The notes under the pieces are model-generated. The model had not been told where the DNA came from and did not search any database. It saw only the letters and a program-made list of their open reading frames with translations. Source: Thalassococcus arenae (lineage in GTDB: Bacteria > Pseudomonadota > Alphaproteobacteria > Rhodobacterales > Rhodobacteraceae). From it: a stretch of 64,000 nt of DNA. The stretch lies in contig NZ_JAHRWL010000001.1 in NCBI RefSeq assembly GCF_019104745.1, forward strand, positions 1,841,001 to 1,905,000. The letters run 5' to 3'. Of this stretch, positions 35,661-47,683 are shown piece after piece (within the stretch, counting starts at the first letter, position 1; each line of letters opens with the position of its first letter). The position numbers and the translations under genes were made by a program.

Positions 35661-35796
35661 CTTCATCTTGCCGGATAAACTCCGGAGCGCGAGGCAGCGC
35701 CTCGCACAGGGGGCGTGGGGGTTTTCCCCCACCAATGACAAGGGGTGTGGGGGTTTTCCCCCGCGAATGATGGGGTGCGGGGGCCTGCCCCCACGC
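35661..35796. repeat. Composite intergenic hairpin element, copy 3
   Basis: Two bases after the peptidase stop it starts with CTTCATCTTGCCGG, an A-rich loop and CCGG, followed by GCGAGGC/GCCTCGC (35688-35704) and then three successive hairpins: 35715-35732 and 35747-35764 (both GTGGGGG-TTTT-CCCCC) and 35775-35796. A GCGCGC-rich hairpin follows at 35804-35820. Element 167-230 has the same order on the opposite strand. It separates two convergent genes and probably terminates transcription. Confidence 0.6.
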
Positions 35797-35829
35797 AGGA
35801 AATGCGCGCGCGCAGCGCGCTCCTCTGGA

Positions 35830-36828
35830 TCAGAAGGGCAGCCGTTCCAGCACGAAACCCTCGGCCTCGAGCAGGGCCAGAACGCCGGTTTCGCCCGGCA
35901 GATGCGCGGCGCCGAAGGCGGCGACCACCGGGCCGTCGGTCTCGGCCAGCGCCTGCAGGATGACCGGGATCCAGGCGCGGTTGCGGGTGTCCAGAAGCGC
36001 GGTTTCCAGCTCGGCAAAGACGGCGGCGATCTTGGTCTCGTCCATGGCGGTGCTCTGGGGTGCCAGGATCGCGGTCATCAGCCAGCTTTCGGCCGGGCGT
36101 TCGTCGAAATAGGCGGCCTGCAAGGTGGCGAACTGGTCTTCGGTCGCGGCCGGGTCGCCGATCGACAGCCGCATCATGGCGATCTGGGTCTCGCGCGGCG
36201 CGGCGTTGAAGGCGCGAAAGGCGGTGTCAAAGGGTTCCAGCGCCTGCATCGGCACACCCGCCGCCGCGGCGATATCGGTCAGGCGCTTGTCCAGCCCGCC
36301 CGCGCCCGCGCCGCCGGTCAGCTGCGCCATCAGGCAAGGCGGCACCGACAGCAGCATCGAGACATACCAGGGCTGGAACTTGGCGGCCATGAAGGGCGGC
36401 AGGTTGCGCGCGCGCATCGCCTCGGCCAGCCTTTGCCAGTCTTCCTCGGGCAGGATTTCCGGCAGCGTGGTGTCGGGCAGCAGCAGCAGGTCCGGCCGGG
36501 ATTGCAGTGCCCGGGCCAGCTCGGCCTCTTCGGCGCTCGTCATCTCCAGCAGCAGCCGGTCGGCGGTTTCGATCAGCGGGCGCAAGCGTGCGGTCGGGGC
36601 GTCGAGACGAGGATCGTCGAGATGGATCGTGCCGATCAGGTGCAGCACCTCGCTGCCCCGGGTGGCGCGCCAGTGGTTGCCCTGCGGGTAGGGCGTGTCG
36701 GCCAGCGCCGCCTGCAGCGTCGCGCGCTGTTGCTGGGTCAGGGACGGGCGCAGATCGCGCCCGTCGCAGGCGGCCAGCGCGGGCAGGGCGGTGGCAATCC
36801 AGGCGATCGCGAGGACAAGCAGGCGCAT
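35830..36828 (-). CDS. TraB/GumN-family exported protein
   Basis: A 332-residue protein with a signal peptide (MRLLVLAIAWIATALPALAAC). The TraB/GumN motifs are HLIGTIHLDD, LLLEMTSAEEAELA and AAFGAAHLPGETGVL. The superfamily includes Tiki-type metalloproteases with GxxH motifs; in bacteria the function is largely unknown. Periplasmic or outer-membrane location inferred. It converges on the M3 peptidase across the hairpin element. Confidence 0.85.
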   Translation of the reverse strand: MRLLVLAIAWIATALPALAACDGRDLRPSLTQQQRATLQAALADTPYPQGNHWRATRGSEVLHLIGTIHLDDPRLDAPTARLRPLIETADRLLLEMTSAEEAELARALQSRPDLLLLPDTTLPEILPEEDWQRLAEAMRARNLPPFMAAKFQPWYVSMLLSVPPCLMAQLTGGAGAGGLDKRLTDIAAAAGVPMQALEPFDTAFRAFNAAPRETQIAMMRLSIGDPAATEDQFATLQAAYFDERPAESWLMTAILAPQSTAMDETKIAAVFAELETALLDTRNRAWIPVILQALAETDGPVVAAFGAAHLPGETGVLALLEAEGFVLERLPF

Positions 36829-36903
36829 GGGGTTGGCTCCGGTCGCTGTGTTGGGGCAAGGTAGCATCGCGGGATCGGATGAAAACCTTGAAACCGGGCA
36901 GGC

Positions 36904-37572
36904 ATGCGGCGGGAAAGCGATCTTTACGGGCCGATCAAGGCGCATCTGACGGCGCAGGGCTATACCGTCAAGGGCGAGGTCGGCGCCGCCGATCTGGTGG
37001 CCCGGCGCGGAGACGAAGTGCCGCTGATCGTGGAACTCAAGCTGTCGGCGAACCTGACGCTGTATCACCAGGCGGTGGCGCGGCTGAAAATCACCGACAA
37101 AGTCTACATCGCCGTGCGCCGGCCAAAAGGCGCGCGGGCGCGGCGGGCCTTGCAGGAAAACACAGGTCTGTGCCGTCGGCTTGGGCTGGGGTTCATCACC
37201 GTCGATGACCGCGGCCGGGTCGAGGTGCACTGCGACCCGGGGCCCTACGCGCCACGCAAGTCGAAAAAACACACCGACCGGCTGCTGCGCGAATTCGACC
37301 GGCTGCGTGGCGATCCCAACGATGGCGGCGCCACCCGGCACGGCATCGTCACCGGCTACCGGCAGGATGCGCTGCGCTGTGCCGCCTACCTGGCCACCAG
37401 CGGCGCCGAGAAGGGTGCGCTGGTGGCCCGCGCGACCGGCGTGCCCAAGGCGACGACGATCATGCGCGACAACCATTACGGCTGGTTCGAGAAGGTGGAA
37501 AAGGGCGTCTACGGGCTGACCCGGGCGGGGCGGAAGGGGCTGGCCGACTGGGCCTATTCCGCCGACGACTGA
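36904..37572 (+). CDS. DUF2161 protein with PD-(D/E)xK-like motif
   Basis: A 222-residue protein. The N-terminal half has VGAADLVARRGDEVPLIVELKL, which fits the D-x(n)-E-x-K pattern of restriction-endonuclease-fold nucleases; the C-terminal half (AYLATSGAEKGALVARATGV, then YGLTRAGRKGL) resembles a winged helix. DUF2161 has been annotated as a putative phosphodiesterase; activity unproven. The ATG lies 75 bp from the divergent TraB gene. Confidence 0.78.
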   Translation: MRRESDLYGPIKAHLTAQGYTVKGEVGAADLVARRGDEVPLIVELKLSANLTLYHQAVARLKITDKVYIAVRRPKGARARRALQENTGLCRRLGLGFITVDDRGRVEVHCDPGPYAPRKSKKHTDRLLREFDRLRGDPNDGGATRHGIVTGYRQDALRCAAYLATSGAEKGALVARATGVPKATTIMRDNHYGWFEKVEKGVYGLTRAGRKGLADWAYSADD

Positions 37573-38474
37573 CGCCGCGCGGCCCGGCGTTCGCGGTGCA
37601 GCGTGTAGAGCCCCGAGGCCACGATCACCGCGCAGCCCAGCAGCGTCCAGCCGTCTGGCAGGTCGGCGAAGACGACGAAGCCATAAAAGGTGGACCACAG
37701 GATCAGCGAATAATGCACCGGCGCCAGCACCACCGCCTGGGCGATGTCCAGCGCGCGGATGACCAGGATCTCGCCCGCCGCGGCGGCTCCGGTCATGCAG
37801 GCGATCAGAAGCCAGATCCGGGGTTCCGACGGGGTGTGCCAGACAAGGGGTTGGGCCAGGCTGATCGCCGCGAACGAGGTCAGCGCGGTGTAGCTGACGA
37901 TGGTGGCGATGCTGTCGGTGCCCGACAGCGCGCGGCTGAGGATCTGGCGCAGGGCGAAGAAGCTGGCCGCGACGACCACCAGCAGGATCGCCGGGTGAAA
38001 GACGCCGAGGCCCGGCCGGATCACGATCAGCATGCCGGCGAATCCCACGGCCACCGCCAGCCAGCGCCGCAGGCCCACCGGTTCGCGCAGCAGAAGCGCG
38101 CCCAGCACGGTGACGATGAAGGGCGCGACGAAGCTGACCGCGGTGGCGTCGGCCAGCGGCACATGGCCGATGGCGAAGATGAAGCAGCTGGCCGATCCCG
38201 CCGCGACCAGGCCGCGGCTGATCTGCAGGCCGGGACGCGGCGTGCGCAGGATGTGCAGCCCGCGGATCGCCAGCATCAGCACGACGCCCAGGAACAACCC
38301 CGACTGGCGGAACCAGACCACCTGGAAGGGGTGCAGGTCGTCGGTCAGCAGCTTGGCCGTTGCGTCGCCCGCGGCAAAGGCGAAAAAGCCCAGCGTCATC
38401 AGCGCCACGCCGCGCGGGTTGTTCAGCGCGCGCGGGCTGGGCGCGGCATAGGGGGCGGTGGGCGGTGTCGGCAT
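37554..38474 (-). CDS. EamA/DMT-family transporter
   Basis: A 306-residue protein with ten predicted helices formed by two EamA repeats (GVALMTLGFFAFAAGDATAK and ILLVVVAASFFALRQILSRA). The drug/metabolite superfamily exports small molecules; the substrate cannot be told. Its 3' end overlaps the DUF2161 gene by 19 bp, tail to tail. Confidence 0.88.
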   Translation of the reverse strand: MPTPPTAPYAAPSPRALNNPRGVALMTLGFFAFAAGDATAKLLTDDLHPFQVVWFRQSGLFLGVVLMLAIRGLHILRTPRPGLQISRGLVAAGSASCFIFAIGHVPLADATAVSFVAPFIVTVLGALLLREPVGLRRWLAVAVGFAGMLIVIRPGLGVFHPAILLVVVAASFFALRQILSRALSGTDSIATIVSYTALTSFAAISLAQPLVWHTPSEPRIWLLIACMTGAAAAGEILVIRALDIAQAVVLAPVHYSLILWSTFYGFVVFADLPDGWTLLGCAVIVASGLYTLHRERRAARRQSSAE

Positions 38475-38616
38475 GATCCTGGCGTCTCGGAGTCCTCGCG
38501 CCGACCCTAGCCGTCCGGAGCCGGGTAGCGATAGGGGGCGGGACCGGGAAAAAGAATCGATCCGGATGGGCCGTCAAGATGTTTACGTAACGTCATCCAG
38601 TCCCCATATTGGGGTC

Positions 38617-38949
38617 ATGCCAAAGCTTGCACCGCTCACCGAACAGCAGATCCAGAAGGCCCGGCCTGCCGGCCGGTTCGATGCGCTGGAAGGCGCGGGC
38701 AAGCCTTTGCCCGACCGGCCCGGCAACGCGTTCGTATCGGCCGGTGCTGCGGACGGGTTCCGGTTCATGGCGCAGGCCGGCGTGGTGCCCGAGGAGATCG
38801 CGGTGAAGAAACAGATCGCCGCGCTGCGGGCCCGCCTCGACGCCACGCGCGACCCCTGCGCCCGGCGCGAGGCGATGGCCGAACTCGCACGGTTGCAGAT
38901 GCGGATGGCGATCGCCTCGGAAGCGCGCCGTCGCTTTCTTCGCGACTGA
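38617..38949 (+). CDS. DUF1992 (DnaJ-homologue subfamily C-28-like) protein
   Basis: A 110-residue soluble protein. The conserved sequence is TEQQIQKARPAGRFDALEGAGKPL followed by a helix rich in Arg and Ala (AVKKQIAALRARLDA), typical of DUF1992. The ATG at 38617 is the family start; the frame is open further upstream without homology. Function unknown. groESL follows after a promoter region. Confidence 0.82.
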   Translation: MPKLAPLTEQQIQKARPAGRFDALEGAGKPLPDRPGNAFVSAGAADGFRFMAQAGVVPEEIAVKKQIAALRARLDATRDPCARREAMAELARLQMRMAIASEARRRFLRD

Positions 38950-38968
38950 AATTTCCTTTTCCGCACTG

Positions 38969-38997
38969 TTGACAGCGCTGTGCCGCTTCCTTACATC
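38969..38997 (+). promoter_or_regulatory. Sigma-70-type promoter of groESL
   Basis: TTGACA (38969-38974), a 17-bp spacer and TACATC (38992-38997). The start of transcription would fall just before or in the CIRCE element, the standard layout for HrcA-repressed groE operons. Confidence 0.65.
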
Positions 38998-39004
38998 CGG
39001 CGCG

Positions 39005-39031
39005 TTGGCACTCGTGAGGAGTGAGTGCTAA
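39005..39031 (+). promoter_or_regulatory. CIRCE element (HrcA operator)
   Basis: TTGGCACTC - nine bases - GAGTGCTAA. The right arm is the perfect CIRCE half and the left arm differs from TTAGCACTC by one base. HrcA binds here and represses groESL until heat shock. It lies 59 bp before groES. Confidence 0.95.
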
Positions 39032-39089
39032 CGATCCTTCGGGGAGCGAGGGATCCGGATCGAAAACCTTTGAGCTAGGAGCTGCAAAG

Positions 39090-39401
39090 ATGGCATTCAA
39101 ACCGCTGCATGACCGCGTACTGGTCCGCCGCATCGAAAGCGACGAGAAGACCAAGGGCGGTCTGATCATTCCCGACAGCGCCAAGGAAAAGCCGGCAGAA
39201 GGCATGGTTGTCGCTTGTGGCGAAGGCGCACGCAAGGACAGCGGCGAGCTGATCGAGATGGGCGTCAAGGAAGGCGACCGCATCCTGTTCGGCAAGTGGT
39301 CGGGCACCGAAGTTTCGATCGACGGCGAAGAGCTGCTGATCATGAAGGAAAGCGACATCCTCGGCATCATCACCGATGCGAAGGCCGCGAAAGCCGCCTG
39401 A
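39090..39401 (+). CDS. groES: Co-chaperonin GroES
   Basis: A 103-residue Gro[22 protein letters not shown], then [26 protein letters not shown] and VLFGKW-type loop ([11 protein letters not shown]). The C-terminus is about eight residues longer than most ([10 protein letters not shown]). It caps the GroEL cavity. CTAGGAG precedes the ATG. The frame upstream of 39090 is not part of the protein. Confidence 0.97.
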   Translation: MAFKPLHDRVLVRRIESDEKTKGGLIIPDSAKEKPAEGMVVACGEGARKDSGELIEMGVKEGDRILFGKWSGTEVSIDGEELLIMKESDILGIITDAKAAKAA

Positions 39402-39443
39402 ATCCCGGTCGTGATCGCCAACCAGACTTTTCAAGGAGAGTAA

Positions 39444-41090
<1,647 letters not shown>

Positions 41091-41130
41091 GGCGACTTCG
41101 CCTGGAAAAGTCTGCCAGACAACGGCAGTG

Positions 41131-41156
41131 CAAAGGCGCCTTCGGGCGCCTTTGTC
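41131..41156 (+). terminator. Terminator of groESL
   Basis: CAAAGGCGCC-TTCG-GGCGCCTTTG forms a perfect 10-bp stem with a stable TTCG tetraloop, 40 bp after groEL. The T-run is short. Confidence 0.85.
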
Positions 41157-41407
41157 ATGTGCGGGTTTTCGTTTCGTGATGCCCGGCTGGCCGACCGGGG
41201 CAGGGCGCCGGGCGGCAGTCCGGTGTCACACGAGCCGAGCCGTCGGAACGACTGTCGACAAAGGTGCTTTCGGGTGCCACTGCGCGTTTCGACGCTCAAA
41301 CTTCGGGCAGTTTTCGGCGCGATCGCGCCGCACTTGATCCGCCGCAACGGCCGATGCGGCGCGATGCGGTAGGGTTGCCGTGTTTCAACATGAAAAGGGA
41401 GAGGGCG

Positions 41408-42526
41408 ATGCGACTGATCCCCCTGATGACCAGCCTGGCGCTGGTGGCGGCGCCGCTGGCGGCCGAAGACAGCGAGACGTTCCTGTTCGGTGGCGACGTG
41501 TTCCGTGCCGGACAGACCGTGATGATGGATGTCGCCGATGCCGATGACGTGTTCCTGGCCGGAGAGACCGTTTCAGTGACCGCGCCGATCACCGGCACGG
41601 CGCATATGGCCGGGCGCTGGCTGACGCTGCGCGCAGCGGTCGGTGACGGGCTGTATGCGGCGGGCCAGACCCTGAGCGTCGAAGCGCCCGTCACCGGAGA
41701 CGCCTCGCTGGCCGGGCAGAAGATCGACATCCGCGAACCGGTTTCCGGCGACCTGCGGGTCTTCGGTTCGGAAATCACCATAGACGCGCCGGTTGCCGGA
41801 TCGCTGGTGGCCGCCGGTGAATTCGTGTCGCTGAACGCGGCCGTCGATGGCGACATGGCCGTCACGGCGCGCAGCCTGGATTTCGGAACGGGCGCGGCGA
41901 TTGCCGGCCAACTGATCCTGTTCGAAGAAGATCCGGGCACGCTGGAGATCCCGGAAAGCGTCGCGCCGGCGGACCGGATCGACCGCCGCGAGATCGAAGC
42001 CTGGGAGCGCGATTACGCCCGCTACAACCCGGTGCGGCCGCGCAACGTGGTGCTGTCCTTCCTGACGGGTGTGCTGATCGTCACCGTCGTGGCGGCCGCC
42101 GTGGCGGCATTGGCGCCCGAAACCATGGCGCGGTTGCGCCGGACGGTGCTGGATGCTCCGGGCCGCAGCCTGGCGACCGGCTTCGTGACCGTGTCGGCCC
42201 TGGTCGGGTCGGGGATCGTTCTGGGACTGACCCTGATCGGGCTTCTCCTGCTGCCCGCCGCGATCTTTCTCGCGCTGGCCGCCGGCTTTGCCGGCTATGT
42301 CATCGGCGCCTATGCGCTTGGTGTCGGTATCCTGTCGGCTTCGGGGCGGCATGATCCCGCCAGCACCGGCGACCGGGCGCTGGCGGCGGGTGTGGGCGCA
42401 TTGGCGGCCGGGCTGGTCGGGCTGGTGCCGTTCGTGGGCTGGCTGGCGATGGTGGCGCTTGTGCTGGCGGGGGCGGGCGCGCTGTGCATCCAGATCCTGC
42501 GGCCGCGGCTGTTCAGCCCTGTCTGA
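41408..42526 (+). CDS. Membrane protein with polymer-forming (bactofilin-like) repeats
   Basis: A 372-residue protein with a signal peptide (MRLIPLMTSLALVAAPLAA). Residues 30-190 are beta-helix-like repeats of about 18 residues (DVFLAGETVSVTAPITGTAH, LYAAGQTLSVEAPVTGDA, DLRVFGSEITIDAPVAGSL), as in bactofilins. Residues 215-372 carry about five transmembrane helices. Unlike bactofilins it should be exported, with the repeats in the periplasm. GGGAGAGGG precedes the ATG. Function unknown. Confidence 0.8.
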   Translation: MRLIPLMTSLALVAAPLAAEDSETFLFGGDVFRAGQTVMMDVADADDVFLAGETVSVTAPITGTAHMAGRWLTLRAAVGDGLYAAGQTLSVEAPVTGDASLAGQKIDIREPVSGDLRVFGSEITIDAPVAGSLVAAGEFVSLNAAVDGDMAVTARSLDFGTGAAIAGQLILFEEDPGTLEIPESVAPADRIDRREIEAWERDYARYNPVRPRNVVLSFLTGVLIVTVVAAAVAALAPETMARLRRTVLDAPGRSLATGFVTVSALVGSGIVLGLTLIGLLLLPAAIFLALAAGFAGYVIGAYALGVGILSASGRHDPASTGDRALAAGVGALAAGLVGLVPFVGWLAMVALVLAGAGALCIQILRPRLFSPV

Positions 42527-42532
42527 GGACTT

Positions 42533-43190
42533 GTGCCGGACCGGGCGTTGCGCTTTCTAGGCGTCATGGCCGGGCCCGACACGACATTCGAGACACCGTT
42601 CTGGCAGGCCGGCAAGCTGGTCGCCGGGGTCGACGAGGTGGGCCGCGGTCCGCTGGCCGGGCCGGTTGTGGCCGCGGCGGTGCTGCTGGACCCCGCGCGC
42701 ATCCCCGATGGCCTGAACGATTCCAAGACACTGAGCGCGGCACGCCGCGACACGCTGGCCGTGGCGCTGCAGGATTGCGCGACGGTGTCCGTCGCACAGG
42801 CCAGCGTCGAGGAGATCGACGCGATCAACATCCTGCAAGCCAGCCTGCTGGCCATGCAACGCGCGATCGACGGGCTGCCGCGCGTTCCCGATCACGTGCT
42901 GGTCGACGGCAACCGTTTGCCGCGCCTTGCCATGCCCGCCACGCCGATCGTCAGGGGGGACAGCCGGTCGGTATCGATCGCCGCGGCGTCAATTGTGGCC
43001 AAAACGTGGCGGGATCGTGTCATGAAAGAGATCGCGACACAGTTCCCGGGTTACGGATGGGAAACCAACGCCGGATATCCGACGAAAAGTCACAAAACCG
43101 CGCTTCAAAATCTGGGGATAACCCCTCACCATAGGCGGTCGTTCAAACCCGTGTACAATATCTTGTATCAAGAGAAAAACGTAACCGACT

Positions 43191-43192
<2 letters not shown>
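42533..43192 (+). CDS. rnhB: Ribonuclease HII
   Basis: A 219-residue RNase HII if started at the GTG at 42533, which has GAGGA five bases before it; the ATG at 42566 gives 208 residues and is also plausible. The active site includes [21 protein letters not shown] (D and E), and DGNRLP plus [16 protein letters not shown] are conserved. It removes ribonucleotides from DNA. It directly precedes ccrM, as in several alphaproteobacteria. Confidence 0.94.
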
Positions 43193-44388
<1,196 letters not shown>

Positions 44389-44446
44389 TTTCCGGATAAC
44401 CACAAGTCAACCGCCCGTGCCCTGTACCGCACAGGGGCACGAACTC

Positions 44447-44478
44447 GCCCCGTCTGATCCGTCAGGCGGGGCTTTTTT
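44447..44478 (+). terminator. Terminator of ccrM
   Basis: GCCCCGTCTGA and TCAGGCGGGGC pair over 11 bp (one T-G wobble) around a TCCG loop, followed by TTTTTT. Classical intrinsic terminator. Confidence 0.93.
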
Positions 44479-44558
44479 CCTGTTGGACATACGGTTGCCC
44501 TTGCGCCCGGATTTCCGCCGAGTCAGAATGGAATTGTTATGTTATCACGTATTGATCC

Positions 44559-44804
44559 ATGTCCCAGGTTCGCTCCAGCCTTGCGCGCCATCGCCGTCCC
44601 GGCAACGATCTGACCCGTTTCGACTCGCTGCCCGCGCCGCTGCGTCGCTGGATGGCACAGGCGGCCTTGCCATGGTCTGCGCGGTCGTGCTGGCGGATCT
44701 GGTCGGATGTGCACCGCCGGGGCGGCGGCGAGCGGGAAGCCCTTGAGCGTCTGGCGCTGGCCGAAAGGCGCACCCTGCAGCGCGACACGCTGAGCGGCCA
44801 TTGA
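44559..44804 (+). CDS. Small protein, DUF6525-like
   Basis: An 81-residue basic protein. The pattern FDSLPAPLRRWMAQAALPWSARS, followed by REALERLALAERRTLQRD, resembles the DUF6525 family of Rhodobacteraceae. Function unknown. The tryptophan-rich centre and high arginine content could suit nucleic-acid binding, which is only a guess. Confidence 0.65.
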   Translation: MSQVRSSLARHRRPGNDLTRFDSLPAPLRRWMAQAALPWSARSCWRIWSDVHRRGGGEREALERLALAERRTLQRDTLSGH

Positions 44805-44848
44805 CGCGGCGTCTTGTCGTTCCGACGAAATCCACCTAGGCGGTCTGC

Positions 44849-45718
44849 ATGGATATGCGCGCGATCTTTCTGGGGCTGGCCTTTGCGTTGATGTGGTCGT
44901 CGGCCTTTACGTCGGCACGAATCATCGTCGCGGCCGCGCCGCCGATGTCGGCCTTGTCACTGCGGTTTCTGCTGTCGGGGCTGATCGCCATCGGCCTGGC
45001 ACTGGCCCTGGGACAGAGCTGGCGGCTGACCCGGTCGCAGTGGCGGTCGACCGTGGTGTTTGGTATCTGCCAGAACGCGCTTTACCTTGGTCTCTATTTC
45101 ATCGCGATGCAGACGATCGAGGCGTCTCTGGCGGCGATCATCGCCTCGACCATGCCGTTGCTGGTGGCGCTGTCGGGCTGGCTGTTGCTGGGCCAGCGCG
45201 TGGCGCCGCTGGGCCTGGCCGGGTTGGTGGCCGGATTTGCAGGTGTGGCGCTGATCATGGGCGCGCGGCTGCAGGGCGGGGTCGACGGTCTGGGCGTGGT
45301 GCTGTGCGTGGTCGGGGTCAGCGCGCTGACGGTGGCCACGCTGGCGTTGCGCCACGCGATGTCGGGCGGCAACCTGCTGATGGTGGTCGGCTTGCAGATG
45401 CTGGTGGGCAGCGCCGCGCTGGCGGGGCCGGCCCTGCTGACCGAGACGTTCGTGGTCGACTGGTCGTGGACCCTTGTCGCGGCCTTCGCCTATACCACCC
45501 TCGTGCCGGGGCTGGCCGCGACGGTGGTCTGGTTCCTGCTGGTCAACCGGATCGGCGCGATCAAGGCGGCGACCTTTCATTTTCTCAACCCGTTCTTCGG
45601 CGTGGCGATCGCAGCGGTCTTGCTGGGGGAACGGTTGGGCGCGCTTGATCTGGCCGGCGTGGCGGTGATCAGTTTCGGAATTCTCGCCGTTCAGTTGTCG
45701 CGGGTACCGCAAGCCTGA
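44849..45718 (+). CDS. EamA/DMT-family transporter
   Basis: A 289-residue protein with ten helices in two EamA repeats ([20 protein letters not shown] and [20 protein letters not shown]). It starts 44 bp after the DUF6525-like gene. Substrate unknown; not closely alike to the other EamA gene at 37.6-38.5 kb as judged by eye. Confidence 0.88.
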   Translation: MDMRAIFLGLAFALMWSSAFTSARIIVAAAPPMSALSLRFLLSGLIAIGLALALGQSWRLTRSQWRSTVVFGICQNALYLGLYFIAMQTIEASLAAIIASTMPLLVALSGWLLLGQRVAPLGLAGLVAGFAGVALIMGARLQGGVDGLGVVLCVVGVSALTVATLALRHAMSGGNLLMVVGLQMLVGSAALAGPALLTETFVVDWSWTLVAAFAYTTLVPGLAATVVWFLLVNRIGAIKAATFHFLNPFFGVAIAAVLLGERLGALDLAGVAVISFGILAVQLSRVPQA

Positions 45719-45815
45719 ACTGTCCTGTTGTCGGATCGTGTCCGGAACGAGCGGTTTGTTAACCCGCGCGCGCTATGCCGCTTTCCGTAGCGGTATGCAA
45801 TCAAGAGGCAGCGAC

Positions 45816-47681
45816 ATGAAGCGGTTTTCGATCCGGGCGCAGGTCTTTGTTCTGTCGGCGGCGTTCATCGGCGTTCTGATGGTGACGGGGGCGCTGCTGC
45901 TGCGGGCCATGGACCGGCTGGATGCCGGCGTGTCCGACACCTCTGCGGTCATTCGGGAACGGATCGCCTTGGCCGAGGTGGCCGCCAGCATCGACCAGGT
46001 TCTGGCCGCGGCCCTGCTTGCCGATATCGGCGCCGAAGGATCGATGGACGGCTTGCGGGACCGCCTGACCGACGCCTCATCGGCAGTCGCCGTCGCTGGG
46101 TCCACCATCCAAAGCAACACCGGCGCGGGCGATTTCGAAAGCCGTGCGCTCCAGGAACTCGAGACATTGTCGGCGGATCTTGCCGCCTTGTCCGACGGCA
46201 TGCAGGCGCTTGCGGCGGCGGATGCCTATGAACGCTCTTTCGTCATCCAGGGCGATGTCGTGCAGCGCTTGCTGGGGCATGGCACGGAGCTGGCGATGCT
46301 GAAGTCGGAAATCGATGCCCATATGAACACCGCCCTGGCCGACATGCAGTCGATGCTTTCGGCCACGGAACGCAATTCGAGCCTGGTTTTCGCCACGGCC
46401 GTGCTGGCCGGGATCGGACTGGCTTATGTTTTCGGGCAGATGCTCTCAAGGCCGATCATCCGCATTGCGCGCAGCGTCGATCGGCTGGCCTTGCGCGACT
46501 ACGAAACCAACATCTCGGGTATCGGTCGATCCGACGAATTGGGGCAGATCGCGGCCAGCCTCGCGGCCTTGCGCGACCGTCTGGCGGCGGCGGATGCCGA
46601 GGCGGAAACGGAACACTGCCGGAACGAACGGCGCGCCGCGTTGTTCGCCCGTATCGGCGAAGCGATGGAAGACCTCAGAAACGGTGTCCTGACAGGGCAT
46701 ATCGACCCGCGGGACTGGTCCGACCTCGACGAAGGCTACGTCCGGCTATGCACCGATTTCAACGCCTTGTCGGACGGCTTGTCGACGCTGGTCGACGCCC
46801 TGCGCGACAGCGCCGCGCAGGTCGAGGACAGCGCACGCGGGCTGTCCGACATGGCGACCGACATGTCGCACCGCACCAGCGACCAGGCCGCGACGCTAGA
46901 ACAATCGGTGGCCGCGCTTACCGAGCTGTCGGTCAGCGTGCAATCCACGGCGCAACGCGCGCAGGAGGCCGATGCCCAGGTGCAGGCAGGGCGCAAGCGG
47001 GCCGAGAAGGGCGGTGCGGTGATGCAGAAGGCGCTGGATGCGATGGGGTCGATCTCGAAATCCTCGGCCCATATCACGCAGATCATCGGTGCCATCGACG
47101 ACATCGCGTTTCAGACCAGTCTTCTGGCGCTCAACGCCGGCGTCGAGGCCGCCCGCGCGGGCGAGTCCGGCAAGGGGTTCTCGGTCGTCGCTTCGGAAGT
47201 GCGGTCGCTCGCGCAGCGCGCCTCGGATGCGGCGCGCGAGATCAAGACACTGGTGTCCAACTCGTCGCAGCAGGTGCGCGACGGCGAGAAGCTGGTCGAG
47301 GAGACGGGCGCGACCCTGGTCGAAATCGTCGGCGACGTGACCGAGGTTTCGGGGCTGATCGCCGAGATCGCCGCAGCCGCGAAAGAACAATCGGCGGGCT
47401 TGCAGGAAATCAGCAGTGGCGTGGCGAACCTGGACAAGGCGACACAGCAGACGGCGGGCATGGTGCGCGACACCACGACCGCCAGTCAGATGCTGGGCAC
47501 CGAAGCCGAAAAACTGACCGGGATGCTTGCGCGGTTCGCCGGTGAGACGCCGGCCGATCCCGACCATTCCGACGCCGTCGCGCTTTTCGCATCGCCGGCC
47601 CCGACCGAACCGGTGGTGCCGGTGCCGATCTCACGAAAGCCGAGCTTTGCTGCAGGCGGCGAGGTCTGGTCGGAGTTCTGA
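45816..47681 (+). CDS. Methyl-accepting chemotaxis protein
   Basis: A 621-residue chemoreceptor. A transmembrane helix lies near residues 8-32 and a second near 190-212, around a periplasmic helical sensor; a HAMP domain follows ([20 protein letters not shown]). The signalling tip is [20 protein letters not shown] and then [20 protein letters not shown]. The C-terminus EVWSEF resembles, loosely, a CheR/CheB tether. No che genes are nearby. GTTAAC at 45758-45763 is a weak CtrA-type half-site upstream. Confidence 0.92.
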   Translation: MKRFSIRAQVFVLSAAFIGVLMVTGALLLRAMDRLDAGVSDTSAVIRERIALAEVAASIDQVLAAALLADIGAEGSMDGLRDRLTDASSAVAVAGSTIQSNTGAGDFESRALQELETLSADLAALSDGMQALAAADAYERSFVIQGDVVQRLLGHGTELAMLKSEIDAHMNTALADMQSMLSATERNSSLVFATAVLAGIGLAYVFGQMLSRPIIRIARSVDRLALRDYETNISGIGRSDELGQIAASLAALRDRLAAADAEAETEHCRNERRAALFARIGEAMEDLRNGVLTGHIDPRDWSDLDEGYVRLCTDFNALSDGLSTLVDALRDSAAQVEDSARGLSDMATDMSHRTSDQAATLEQSVAALTELSVSVQSTAQRAQEADAQVQAGRKRAEKGGAVMQKALDAMGSISKSSAHITQIIGAIDDIAFQTSLLALNAGVEAARAGESGKGFSVVASEVRSLAQRASDAAREIKTLVSNSSQQVRDGEKLVEETGATLVEIVGDVTEVSGLIAEIAAAAKEQSAGLQEISSGVANLDKATQQTAGMVRDTTTASQMLGTEAEKLTGMLARFAGETPADPDHSDAVALFASPAPTEPVVPVPISRKPSFAAGGEVWSEF

Positions 47682-47683
47682 AC

